DNA from: Proteromonas lacertae
Taxonomy: Eukaryota; Sar; Bigyra; Opalinata; Proteromonadidae
NCBI GenBank assembly: GCA_002245135.1
Contig: NGBS01000315.1
Span: forward strand, 62,001-126,000
Direction: 5' to 3'
Length of the DNA: 64,000 nt
The notes below the pieces were generated by a model. The model saw only the letters and a program-made list of their open reading frames with translations, was not told the origin of the DNA and made no database searches. Below, piece after piece: positions 24,939-35,609 of this stretch; within the stretch, counting starts at the first letter, position 1, and each line of letters starts with the position of its first letter. The position numbers and the translations under genes are program-made.

Positions 24939-25218
24939 TATTCTTTTTGATGAAAAATTCTAATGATTTTAGAAAGTTGTTATAAACTATTACTGACTTC
25001 AGTTACGAAAATACTTTCCCAGACATTGATGCATTAATTGGACCTTTTGGTATTTTAAAATGAAGGTTATAATAATAAAAGAGATCATTCTACAACAGTT
25101 GATTTAGAATTAAAATTTGGTTATTATATTATGAATCCAAGAAGAGACGTTAATCTAAAAAAAGTGGATAGAAATGCAATAGCATATCCATATGTTTTTC
25201 AGAAACTGACAAATAATT
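24939..25218 (+). pseudogene. Decayed 3' tail of the SPRY-NTPase gene
   Basis: A stretch around 25,000-25,060 reads DFSYENTFPDIDALIGPFG. It matches the DFSEIHNFPAIDGC block that closes the first NTPase half of the gene at 26841. Stops and frame changes interrupt it. The tail ends at repeat alpha copy 3 (25,219). Confidence 0.6.
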
Positions 25219-25325
25219 TGACGAAATCAAACCAATTCAAGCAAAAGCTTGTTAATCAAACAAAAATTCAAACTATTATATTTTTTCTAAATTATTTAAT
25301 CATTTAATGCTGGTGGAGAAATGAA
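25219..25325. repeat. Dispersed repeat alpha, copy 3
   Basis: Nearly identical to 20,209-20,315, including its GGTGGAGAAATGAA end. It again forms a sharp junction, here between the decayed NTPase tail and the 5S-bearing repeat. Confidence 0.8.
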
Positions 25326-25658
25326 AAAGATTTGCAATCCAATTATTTCCTCATTTTTTTATCTATATAAATTAAATTATTATCATACTTCAGTATTATA
25401 CACTTATATTCACCATTAAACATCATTTACACATTAATTTCACAAAATTACTTTTTATATTTAAGCCGTTTCTTTTATCAATTTTCAGTTTTTTCTCTTT
25501 AAATCATCACTAAGCATAGATAATGATATAATAACATGAATAGATTGATATATTTTTTATTTTCTTTTAATATAACATTATCAATATGATTTAAAATGTT
25601 TATAAGAAATAATAAAAGAGAGAGTGATATATAAGAAAAAAGAGTGAAAAATTAATCA

Positions 25659-25774
25659 GAATCGTTCATATCTACAATAAAGCACCGCATCCCATCAGAA
25701 CTGCGAAGTTAAGATTGTACGAGCTATGATAGTAGTACAGTGGGGGACTCTGTGCGAAGTCATAGTAACGATTC
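25659..25774 (+). rRNA. 5S ribosomal RNA, copy A
   Basis: This 116-base gene has perfectly pairing ends (GAATCGTT and AACGATTC, helix I). It carries conserved 5S features: CATCCCATCAGAACTGCGAAG (loop B/C), GAAGTTAAG, the TAGTAGTAC region and GTGGGGGACTCTGTGCGAAG. The internal promoter lies within the transcript, as for other pol III 5S genes. Length and pairing agree with a functional molecule. Two further copies in the window match it almost exactly. Confidence 0.9.
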
Positions 25775-25790
25775 TTTTTATTCTTTTTGT
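25775..25790 (+). terminator. RNA polymerase III T-run terminators after 5S copy A
   Basis: TTTTT directly follows the final helix base, and a second TTTTT follows within ten bases. This is typical for pol III termination. The same arrangement follows the other two 5S copies. Confidence 0.75.
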
Positions 25791-25880
25791 TTATTTCTTT
25801 TTTCTTTCTTTTTATTATGATGTAGAACAGGTATAGAAACAATAAAATAACATAAACAAATTGAATTAAAGTCAATCGTA

Positions 25881-26570
25881 AAATAATCGTAAACTTATTA
25901 ACGATTCTTAATTATTTGTATTAAACTCCTATTCAACATACTTCTTTCATTTAATATAAATAATATAGCGAAATAATCCAAGCAACTGTAATTTTACAAA
26001 ATAAAATACATATATTAGTAAAATATGAGTGATAGTTATAGTAGAAAAAAAATTAAAAAGAGATTGAGTCAATGGTTCAAATTAAGAGCTTTAGCTCAAG
26101 CTCATAGAAATAAATTCTTTATAAATTTAAACATATTATTTTAATGAGCAAAAAAACTAATAGTCCAAATTCTATTCATGCTCATCTTTTCTGTACACAT
26201 AATAACAAAAACTTAATTCGAAACATAAACTAATACCATATATATAGTTATTAAATTCAAATTTAGTAAGATTAGAATGATTTTTAAAATAATTCCATTC
26301 AACTTCAAATTCTAGACATTTGTTGATTTAACTATGTTATATTCATTTTTACTCTTTACTTTACATAAGTTTTCATCAATTCGTTTAAAGTTGTCATTTT
26401 AGATAAAAGTATGAAAATTTAACTAACTCGCATCATAAAAAATATGGTTATATAATTATCAACAAAAACTCCTCACATTATGATATATTTTGATAATCAT
26501 TTAAAATGCTGAATTTCTTATGACGCTGAGCTTAAGCTCTTAATTTGGATCATTGCCTTAATGTCTAATA
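25881..26570. other. Gene-free AT-rich interval
   Basis: A short open stretch at 26,025-26,144 (ATG at 26,025, about 39 codons, Lys/Arg-rich) has no recognisable homology. Nothing else was seen. Confidence 0.4.
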
Positions 26571-26840
26571 ATAAATTCAACCAATCAACATAATTTAAAC
26601 TTCCATCTCCTTATATACAACGAGGAAAAAAAAATAAAAGAACACAATTTGATTGGTTAAAATGAACGAATTTAATTGGTTATAGAAGGAGTTATTTTAT
26701 TGGTTACACTTGGATTAATTTGATTGGTTAGTAATTCTAATTATTTTTGCTCATATCTCAGTTATAAGCTCTTTTCACACCATTATTGTATATATTTTAG
26801 AAATATTGTAATGTATTTTATAGAATAATATAATATAATA
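26571..26840 (+). promoter_or_regulatory. Putative promoter with clustered CCAAT boxes
   Basis: Upstream of ATG 26841 there is one CCAAT (26,581-26,585) and four inverted copies (ATTGG at 26,652, 26,675, 26,699 and 26,723). The inverted copies are spaced about 24 bases apart, most within TTGATTGGTTA-like contexts. The same motif precedes the paralogues at 18696 and 21186. The regular 23-24 base spacing (slightly over two helix turns) suggests a cis-regulatory array, for example for an NF-Y-type factor. This is inferred. Confidence 0.55.
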
Positions 26841-29800
26841 ATGGAAATATCAAGTCGTGTAATGAATGTAGTAGATTACAGTAAGATAAATGATATATCA
26901 ACACTTGAATTGAAGTATAAGAATGGTAGACGTTTTTATTTTTGTGAGAAGCCGTTTCTATTAGTCCGAGATTGCTTCATTCGTATTTACTATGAGATGA
27001 AAAATATTATCAAGAGTCATAGTGCTTCTAAACATCAAAAATGTTTTTTGGTTTATGGTAATGAAAAAATAGGTAAATCAACGTTTTGCTATTTTCTGTC
27101 ACATTGTTTCAATAAAGATAATAATTTTAAGGATTATAATATAGTTACAATTAGTACAATTGATAAAACAACTAATTATTATTTTCGAGAAGCTTATGGT
27201 GTAGTATATGAAGATATCATCGAATTACCGAATTTAAACACAAAAACAATAATAATCAGCGATAATGTTCCCATTAAGGAAGATGATTACAGTAATTGTG
27301 AGATAGTCATTATGGTTTCTTCACCCAAAGCCGAGAAATACAAAGTTATGAGTAATAAAAGAGCTCCAGTACAATTCTATTTACTACCTCTCACACCAGA
27401 AGAAGCTGATTGCTCTGATAATTTGTTAAGTGAAAAGAATTATACAATTAGTACATTTAATTCAGATAAAGATCGTTTAAAATCATATATACCACCATCA
27501 TACAATGAAGATTTTTATATATATGATACTGATAGAGTTGATAAAGTAGCTGATAGATTAAAGTTTAAATCAGAGAAAATGGAAAAAGAAATTTTAATAA
27601 CATGCTTTAATAGTAAAGTAAAATTTGCAAAGTTATATGATTTATTTGAGGATGAAGGAGATGGTTTTATGTTTGAGAGAATGATTCACATTATTATAAG
27701 AAATAAGTTGATTGATGAAAGTAGTATAATATATATTGAAGGAGATTTAGCTTATCATAATAAAATGGCAGCTTTTAGTAACTATCTCAGAGGAGATAAA
27801 ATGTATTATTATATAAATCAAGATAATCAACAATCAAATGTACAAGCATTATATGCTGATTTTAGTGAAATTCATAATTTCCCAGCAATAGATGGCTGTA
27901 TTATCACTAAATCGAGTGTTACATCTGTTCAAATGACAATTTCAGCTAATCATTCTATTAATGATACTGTAATTGTATTTCTGAATGTATATATATAATA
28001 TTATAATTGATTAGATGATATACGATCGTCATAAGAAGGAGATGATAAAGTATATATTAAATCCTCCTACAGATAAGCCACCTCCAAAAGACTTTGATCG
28101 AGAAACTTCAATGTATGAACTTGGTTATATACCAATTAATTATAAAGAAGATATAATATTCAAAATGGATAAGCGTAAAAGAATCCTATGTGAAAGTTAC
28201 GTATATTATATTCTATTACTATTATTTTTTATAGTTTTTAATCAATGAAATTAGCTGTAGGAATGACATTGACAATAGTCTGATTGAAATATATAGTAAT
28301 GTTAGAAAAGAAGAATTCTTGAAAGTTATGGATAGTGATAAACAAAAGTTTGATGCATTAGAGAGTGAATTAAAAATTGAAGGTGAATATAAATTTGATA
28401 ATCAATCACAAATGTTAACAGAACAATTAGATAAATTCATCGAACATATAAAGAAATTAAAAACAGAAATAGATAATATGAAATCTGTAAAACGAACAAC
28501 TGTACACATCAAAAATCAAAAACAGAAGGATATTTCCAAACCAATTAAAGCATATAAATTGAAAGTTTTATTACTTATGTTTAATAATCTAGTAGATAGA
28601 TTACCTAATTCAGTAAAGCCAAATAATATAAATAAAACAATATTAATTATGGAAAATGAAGTGGATAAAATGTTTATTGAAGAATTAAATGATATACAAA
28701 ATGAACCAGATAAATCAAATATAATAATAGAATTACAAATGCAATCAGAAGTATTTATAAAACAACTGCAAGGTTTACTTGATGAATTACATTACAGTGA
28801 ATCAGTTGATCAATTGAAAAATATAATTGATTTGTTCAAAATAAAAATACATGATTCATCAGATAGATTGACTAATTTAAATAATCAAATTGCTGAATTT
28901 AAAGATGATGTAGAAAAATTAAAAAATACATGTAACGAAATACAATCATTGAAGAGTGATATATACACAATTTATTATATACTCCAATCATATTTAAAGT
29001 TTAAACTAGAGAAAGATCTTCAAACATTGAAATCTTATTTAAACACAAAAGAAACAGATGATAACAATGGTAATGATGGTGGTGATGATAGTGATGATGA
29101 TGATAATGATGATGATGATGATGATGAAATATATGATGGTGATGTAATTCAATCATTTCAATATCAACTTCAATTGTTGAGTATATTTGATCTTGAAGAA
29201 GCGAATGAATTAGTGAAAAATAAATTAAATTCTCAAATAAAATTACAGTTATTACATAATCTGAATGACTATTTCTTCGATGTAATATACAATTGTTTAA
29301 AAGATGCAGAGAAAGATGATATGGATCGAGAAATTATTAAGGTATATTTTATTATATTTTATTATTATTATAGTTAATTAAAGATGAATTAGAATCAACA
29401 AGTAAATTAGAAGATATTGAAAATGAATTAAACAAATGTAATCCGCAATTTAAAATAATAATTGTTGCATATGAACATAATGTAGTTACTCATCCACTTG
29501 AAGTTGGTCATGCTGGTTTTGGGCAGTATGGAGTAGATATTAAAGATGAAATGATAAAAGAAATGAAAAAGAATTATAAATGGGATATCAAATCTGAAGT
29601 AAAAGTAATTGTAAAAGATAATGGAAAGAACATTATACCAGAAGATATAATCATTTCTATAAAATCAAAAAGACTTAGAGTCAGTGTTTTAAAAATAACC
29701 AAAAAAGAATTGTTTGATATTTTAACAAGTATAACTACCACTCCTCCTGAAATGAAAAGATATAATGATAGTACAACATTAAAATACACACCAACAGTTT

Positions 29801-32800
29801 ATCCAAGTTTACTTATTCAAGAACCATTTAAAAAGAGAATTAAGAATGAAAAAGATATTAGAATTTTAGTTAATGAATTTAAAGATATTACCATAAAACC
29901 GAATAGTAATGACAGTTTAAAACAAATTATAGATCAATACAAAAGTATTATAGATGATATAAGTAAATCTGATAATGAATTGGAGTTGAATGAAGAGAAT
30001 AAAATGACAATAAACGATATTGAAAAAGTGTGTAAGAGAATAGATGAAAGTATAGTACTGAATGAAATGATGGATAAAGTAAAACATTTGAAAGACTTTA
30101 TTGATACTGCTAAAGAGTTAATAGATAAGTTATTATTATCTGAATTAAAGTTTCCTTTTGATAAAAATGAGCTATATACCTCACTTTCTGCTTCTAATCA
30201 AGATTATTATAAACAGTTAAAATCAAAATTGACTATTAATAGACAGAATCAAGAAATTATTTTATCAACATTATATGTTAAATCTGCTAAAGAGATTATT
30301 TATAATCGTTTAACAAAATTACCTGTTAAAGCTAATGAGAAAGATATAGAAAATATATTAAATGAATTGAGATGTAGTATTAGTGAAGATGATATGGATA
30401 ATTTATTGTCTGAATTACATATTAATACTGAAGAATGCTTAAATGATTTATTAAATACATTGTCTGTTTCATCAGCTAAACATGATATAAAGAAGTTATT
30501 ATCTGAAATGAAAATTAATGTTAATTTAGATGATCTTGATAAATTATTTTCTGATTCAATTGAATATTCTGAAGAGAATAAAGATAAAATAATATCAACT
30601 ATACTTATTAGTAAAGCATATGAGAATATAAAGAAGTTATTAAAAGATATACATATTATTCATTATGGAAATTCTTTAAATGATTTATTATATAAATTAC
30701 TTATTAATGCAGGTAAAGATTATATAGAAAAGTTTTTCTTTGAAATATCTCATGATTGTAGTGAAGAATATGTTAATCAGTTGTTGCCTGAGTTGAAATT
30801 TATTTTTGATGAAGAATCTAAAGACATTTTTTTATCTAAATTAGAACCTCCTACAGAAAATGATGTTTATAATATTTTATTATCATTACCTAGTAATACT
30901 ACTAAAAAAGATATAGAAAAGTTTTTATCTGAATTACCTATTCCTATTAATGAAGATAATAAAGAAACTATAATATCTGAATTATATGATAATCTTGATA
31001 AAGATAAAAGAAAGTTGTCATCTCGATTATTTAAAGATGCTAATGAAAAATATAAATGTAAGTTAATAGCAGCATATAATTCAATAACAGAAATTAAAGG
31101 ACATATTAAAGATTATTGTTCAACTGTCACAAGTATATATATTAATATGTTATTTTAATAATAGAAACAAATTCTTTATGTCAAATATTTGAAAAACCAG
31201 TAATTATAAATAATGATGATAATACAATAAGCATTGACTGTGAAATATATCAATATCCTGAAAAGAGAGTGTATATTCGACAAGTTTATAAGGATATATG
31301 GAATGAATTAAAATATTTGATTTTATTTACTGAGTTGAGAAAATTAGTAGATGAAAAAAAAAAAAAAGTAGCAATGTAATAATTACAGTGTTAAATGAAT
31401 TGATTGAAGAGGATGGTAATAAAACAGCTAAGATCAGAGAATATGATATAAATGAACCAAATGATAAATTATTAAATGATGTGAAGAACAGAATTTTAAA
31501 ACCAATATTCTTAAAGGAAGGAGGAGATTTCTATATAAATAAATATTTCAGAGTTTTGTTAAGAGGAAATCCAGGATGTGGTAAAACCTCCTTCATAATA
31601 TTCTTCCTGAAGATGATTATTGAATTGAATAAAAGGATAGTAGAAAAGAATACTGTATTAAATAACAACAGTAATAAATTGACAATTACAGATTTAATTG
31701 AAACATCTATATTTAAAGGTGAAGAAGGTGTAGGAAATAAATATCGATTAATCGGGGAAAATGTTATTGATGTAAAAAAAGATGATAATCATTCTGAGAT
31801 AGCTATATCTGATACATATAACTTAGATCAAACTAGAGGAAAAGCTTCAATATTGTTCTATGTTACTTCACCAGATAATAAGAATTATAATCATTTTAAT
31901 GATTCACCTGATAATCATATTTATTATTATATGGATGTATTTAGTAATAATGAAATAGACGAATGGGGAAAAAAATCTTTATCTACTGAATTCTACAATT
32001 CAATTAAAAATAATGAATTTAATAGTAAATATGGAAATGTTCAAAGACACATTTATTATGCTGCAATATATGATGTATGTTATAATAAAGATTACTGGAA
32101 AGAGATATATTCAATAGGTATAAAAAGAATAATAGGTGGAATTGGATATTTGGAATTTCTAATGAAATATCTATTTAAACCTCCTACAGAAAACAATAAT
32201 GATGAAAATACATCCACAAATACTACTTCATTTGATAGTACATTATGCCATTATATGGTGAAATATTCATATCAAGATTTCCATCATATAAATAAGAATC
32301 AAATGGAGTTTATATCTAATTACGTGTATGATTATATATTCAATACTATTAAACACAAAGCTGATGAAATAGATATTAATAAAATACAAGAAATGTTCAA
32401 TAATATTTATGAGGAAAAAAATAATCAATTATTTCAATTATTATTTGAAGAACTAGTGTTTTACAACTGTTTATATAAAACAGATATATTTGAAAGTAGT
32501 GGTATTACATTAATAAAAATTAATCGCAACAAATTTGAAACTTTTAAAGAATTATTCAATGTTAATATATATTCTACTAAAACGGAAGAAGTATATTTAC
32601 TTCATTTAGCAACTCTGGAGAATAGAGAAATAATATATTTGATGAATAATTGTTTTATTCATATAATAAGTGATGAAGGGATAACACAATATAATTTTGC
32701 AGTTGAAGAATGTATTGCAGAATTGTCAATGAAAATGGGATGGTTAACTTTTTATTATATATTTGTTTCATCAAAAGGAAAAACTATTCAACAATCATCC

Positions 32801-33301
32801 ACTCAGAAAGAGCTTATATTACATTTCAATCGAAGGAATGATCCAATAACTAAACTACCTGGAATAGTGAGTATAAATCCATCAAATACTGAAACAGAGT
32901 TTATGTTCAATGGTTCAAGTATAGGAAAAGTTAATGGAAAGGTTGAAAAAATATTCTATAAATCAGAATTCCAACAAAAAGTGTATGGAGAAGTATTTGT
33001 TCTAAAAAATATACAACCATCATCCTCATCATTATCATCACCATCACCATCACCACAACCACAACCACAACGTAATACTGTTCTACACACAAAACAGAAT
33101 CTCACTACCAACAGCTACTATCAAGATAATAATGATAAAGAGCCACAATTAAAAAAACCTCGTATAGAATCATCATCATCACTACAACCACAACCTCCTC
33201 CACCATCACTACAGTCACTAGTTTCACAACCACCACCACCACTTAATATTGTAGGTGATACGTGTGGTATTGAGAGAAAATTTGGTAGTAATACTTGTTA
33301 G
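26841..33301 (+). CDS. Giant two-NTPase Crinkler/RHS-like protein with repeat-expanded middle
   Basis: Five exons: 26841-27986, 28015-28200, 28235-29341, 29374-31132 and 31165-33301. All introns are 28-34 bases and are supported by alignment with the paralogue at 35610-40389. First NTPase: Walker A GNEKIGKST near residue 73, Walker B-like KTIIISDNVPI, SSPKAEKYKVMSNKRAP. It ends in FPAIDGC...VQMTISANHSI (about 347-375), like the closing block of RHS/Crinkler proteins. The middle has coiled coils, an acidic Asp run (29,090-29,125), a conserved FGQYG block (29,515-29,700) and Leu-rich repeats (30,090-31,000). Second NTPase: IYQYPEKRVYIRQVYKDIW, GNPGCGKTSF near 31,565, YVTSPDNKNYNHF, YGNVQRHIYYAA. 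The Pro/Gln/Ser tail is disordered. A one-base discrepancy lies in a 14-A run (31354-31367). About 2,110 residues. Function unknown. Confidence 0.72.
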
Positions 33302-33935
33302 ATTAATATATTGAATTACAATAATTAACGACTTTATAAACATTCATAATCATAAACAAAAGTTTATTTGTTATATAAATAATAGAGAAAATAATAAATA
33401 TATAAGAAAATAATAAATTTGAAATTTTCTTTTTACTTCCTCTATTATTTTGATTAAACACTTTGATTAGGAAAATAAGAATAACAAGATATTATTACAA
33501 CAGAAAATTCATAATTGAACTATTTTAATGATATTATTACAGAATTGTAAAAAAATACTTTCAACTATTTATTATTCTTCTTCTTTATTTACCTAATAAG
33601 TATGTTACAGCAATATTAATCTACACATATATTAAGAAGTACTAAAATATTTCTTAATAAAAAGAAATTTAAATTTTTGAACAAAAATATGGGGGTAAAA
33701 AATAAAGGAATTTGATATTATTTTTTAAATTTTCTCAACATCAAAATTGATTTATATTATAATATTTCATAATATACTTAGTTAATATAAGTAGTTTTAA
33801 TATATGTTATAATATGATATATGCTACTCTATTGTCTGATATCGCCTCATTTAACATAAATCATATATATAACATATGGTATGTAAAGTATACGTAGTAT
33901 ATATTATAAATATAGTATTAGTTTAAAAGGAAAGT
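33302..33935. repeat. Inverted-repeat arm, partner of 41,804-42,340
   Basis: Two blocks recur in reverse: 33,425-33,560 with 42,215-42,340 (contains AACAAGATATTATTACAACA), and 33,870-33,975 with 41,804-41,915. The second block includes the last codons of the neighbouring Pro/Tyr-rich gene. The sequence between the blocks is diverged and has no gene. Confidence 0.75.
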
Positions 33936-34310
33936 TTATAACTCCTTTATCACGCAAATTTCTTTATCGCGCGCGACAGGTTCTTCAATCACAACAGATG
34001 AACTTGTTCTTTGGTTAACTGGTGTAACATATCCTGGTTGAGCTGTTGTAGTAGATGTTGTTGAAGCAGTTGTAGTTGCTGGACCAGAATGTGGTGGCAT
34101 TGTTCCTCCATAAATAGGATATGGTGGTGGTAATGGATAATACATTGGTGGTGGAGGTGTTGGAGGTACATAATAAGGCTGGAACCAAGGATTGAAATAA
34201 GTTGATGGCATCATGGGTGGATTACCTGGAGCTGTACCTTGTGGAGGCTGTTGTTGAGGTGGATTACTGTATCCATAAGGATAGTAACCATAAGGATATC
34301 CTGGATACAT
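33936..34310 (-). CDS. Small Pro/Tyr/Gly-rich protein
   Basis: A 124-residue protein starting MYPGYPYGYYPYGYSNPP, with Y-P-x and P-P-P repeats over residues 1-75. A Thr-rich segment follows, then a charged end (VARDKEICVIKEL). It has no signal peptide or membrane segment. Composition resembles disordered XYPPX-type tails of membrane-trafficking or RNA-granule proteins, but there is no specific family match. The 3' codons and downstream flank are duplicated in reverse at 41,804. It lies head-to-head with an open fragment at 34365. Confidence 0.5.
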   Translation of the reverse strand: MYPGYPYGYYPYGYSNPPQQQPPQGTAPGNPPMMPSTYFNPWFQPYYVPPTPPPPMYYPLPPPYPIYGGTMPPHSGPATTTASTTSTTTAQPGYVTPVNQRTSSSVVIEEPVARDKEICVIKEL

Positions 34311-34364
34311 AATAAAACCTTAAAATTCTTAGAACTAAAAATAGATTAGATATATACTTATTAA

Positions 34365-34790
34365 TTGGATCAAGTGTACAGACACACTAAAGAATGGGTA
34401 AGTAGATTTGAAGAGATAGCAGCACGCATTGAGAAAGATGGTACACAATTTATCAGTTTAGTCAAAATTGGTTTCTTACAGGACTTATCAGATTATAATT
34501 TGGTACTTTTTAAAGCATTTATCGAGGATTGTATTGAGAAGATCAAAGATTTGGTAAAAGATTTAGGAGCAGTCACTAGATACAAAGATGAGTTCCAGGC
34601 TTATGCTAAAAGACTAATGGTACGAAACAAATTATGCTGGATTAGAGATCGTATAAGAATGTGGTGGGGAATCTTGAAGATGTTCTCTAAAATTTGGATA
34701 ATGGATGAGATACAGATACTGGGAGAAGATTTAATAAGAAAAGACCAGGAAATGGTAGCGCAAAATAGAATAAAGATTCTAATTCCTTAA
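34365..34790 (+). pseudogene. Unrecognised open fragment without a start codon
   Basis: An open frame of ~141 codons follows a stop at 34362-34364 and has no upstream ATG or convincing intron acceptor. Residues 1-85 look like a genuine helical domain (DGTQFISLVKIGFLQDLSDY, then LFKAFIEDCIEKIKDLVKDL). After about 34,625 the composition becomes odd (WIRDRIRMWWGIL), and a better polar composition continues in another frame, so a frameshift is likely. I do not recognise the family. It is probably a truncated gene. Confidence 0.35.
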
Positions 34791-34849
34791 ATAATTCTAT
34801 CAGTGAATTGTGTTGTTTTGAGTTTATTATTATATTATATATATATAAA

Positions 34850-34920
34850 GGGAAAGCTAAATTAAATTCAAAATCATAAACAATAGGGAAAGCAAAAACG
34901 ATAGGGAAAGCTAAAACGAG
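34850..34920. repeat. Short direct repeat AGGGAAAGC(T/A)AAA
   Basis: Three spaced copies of AGGGAAAGC followed by TAAA or AAAA occur in about 70 bases, two of them extended by ACGA. They immediately precede the AACCGTT cluster. Confidence 0.6.
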
Positions 34921-34965
34921 TCTAGTTGGGTATATGTGAAAGAATGAGTATAATTGAGTAAATAT

Positions 34966-35066
34966 GTAACGGTTGGCCAACGGTTACATCTGAGTAGTGT
35001 AACCGACGCGTAACCGATAGCGTAACCGTTTGCAACGGTTATAATTACGTTACGTCCAACCGTTAT
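34966..35066. promoter_or_regulatory. Cluster of AACCGTT/TAACCG elements, Myb-site-like
   Basis: Within 100 bases there are seven copies of AACGG or CCGTT-type elements. They include a perfect 8-base inverted repeat with a three-base loop (TAACCGTT TGC AACGGTTA, 35,023-35,041) and a near-palindrome (34,967-34,988). Local GC content is clearly above the surroundings. AACNG/AACCGTT matches the Myb recognition core. No gene start lies close by on either side. The regulatory role is inferred; a structured noncoding RNA or recombination site is possible. Confidence 0.4.
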
Positions 35067-35609
35067 TGAATAAATTAAGATTATGCAAAATAGAATTGAG
35101 GCTTGATCAAACAAGTTATAAAAAAAGATGCGTTACTCGTGGTCTGTAGCCCTTACTACATATTATTATGGTATAAGTAGGTTAAATATTATTCATAGAT
35201 ATAGCGAATATGGTTTAAATGGATTTTTGATAGATATTATTTAAGATATACAAAAATGACTTGAGTATAGTATGTAATACTTAAACTCAAAAATATATGA
35301 CAAAAAAGGACGTGTTAAACTACGCATCCTGGGACAAAGAGGACATGTGTAATCAACGAGAAATTTTCGTGTATGAAAAAGACAAGGGACAGGACAAATA
35401 AAAAAGGACATCCCGTTGCCAATATGTAATTCAGAGAAATGTGAATGAAAAACCTATTTTATACCAAAACGTTGAGTAAATTAGGACTAGCGATAGAATA
35501 GTGTAATAGAGTGATATTAGTGAAGAAATATTTAAAACCCTCATAAATTATAATTGAAGTTATAATAAATTTGATATGTGATAAGTAAATTAAACCATTA
35601 CAAATGCTT
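35067..35609. other. Gene-free interval with scattered GGACA motifs
   Basis: No open frame or RNA gene was recognised. GGACA recurs about six times between 35,300 and 35,420, without regular spacing. Confidence 0.4.

Larger units (their letters stand above)
25326..25880 (+). repeat. 5S-bearing dispersed repeat, copy A
   Basis: About 550 bases are shared with 51,850-52,390 (same strand) and, in reverse, with 49,925-50,460. Shared landmarks are TTGCAATCCA..ATTTCCTC, a block with AGCCGTTTCTTT, the 5S gene itself, and the downstream GCAGAACAGGTATAGAAAC-like segment. The rRNA gene and its flanks move together as one unit. Confidence 0.8.

Noticed and set aside
25659-25774. tRNA or SRP RNA interpretation of the 116-base structured element
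   Set aside because: Terminal helix, length and internal motifs fit 5S rRNA. There is no anticodon or T-loop arrangement.
34850-35066. CRISPR-like array (short repeats near the AACCGTT cluster)
   Set aside because: Spacing is irregular, repeats are under 12 bases, spacers are not uniform and the genome is eukaryotic.
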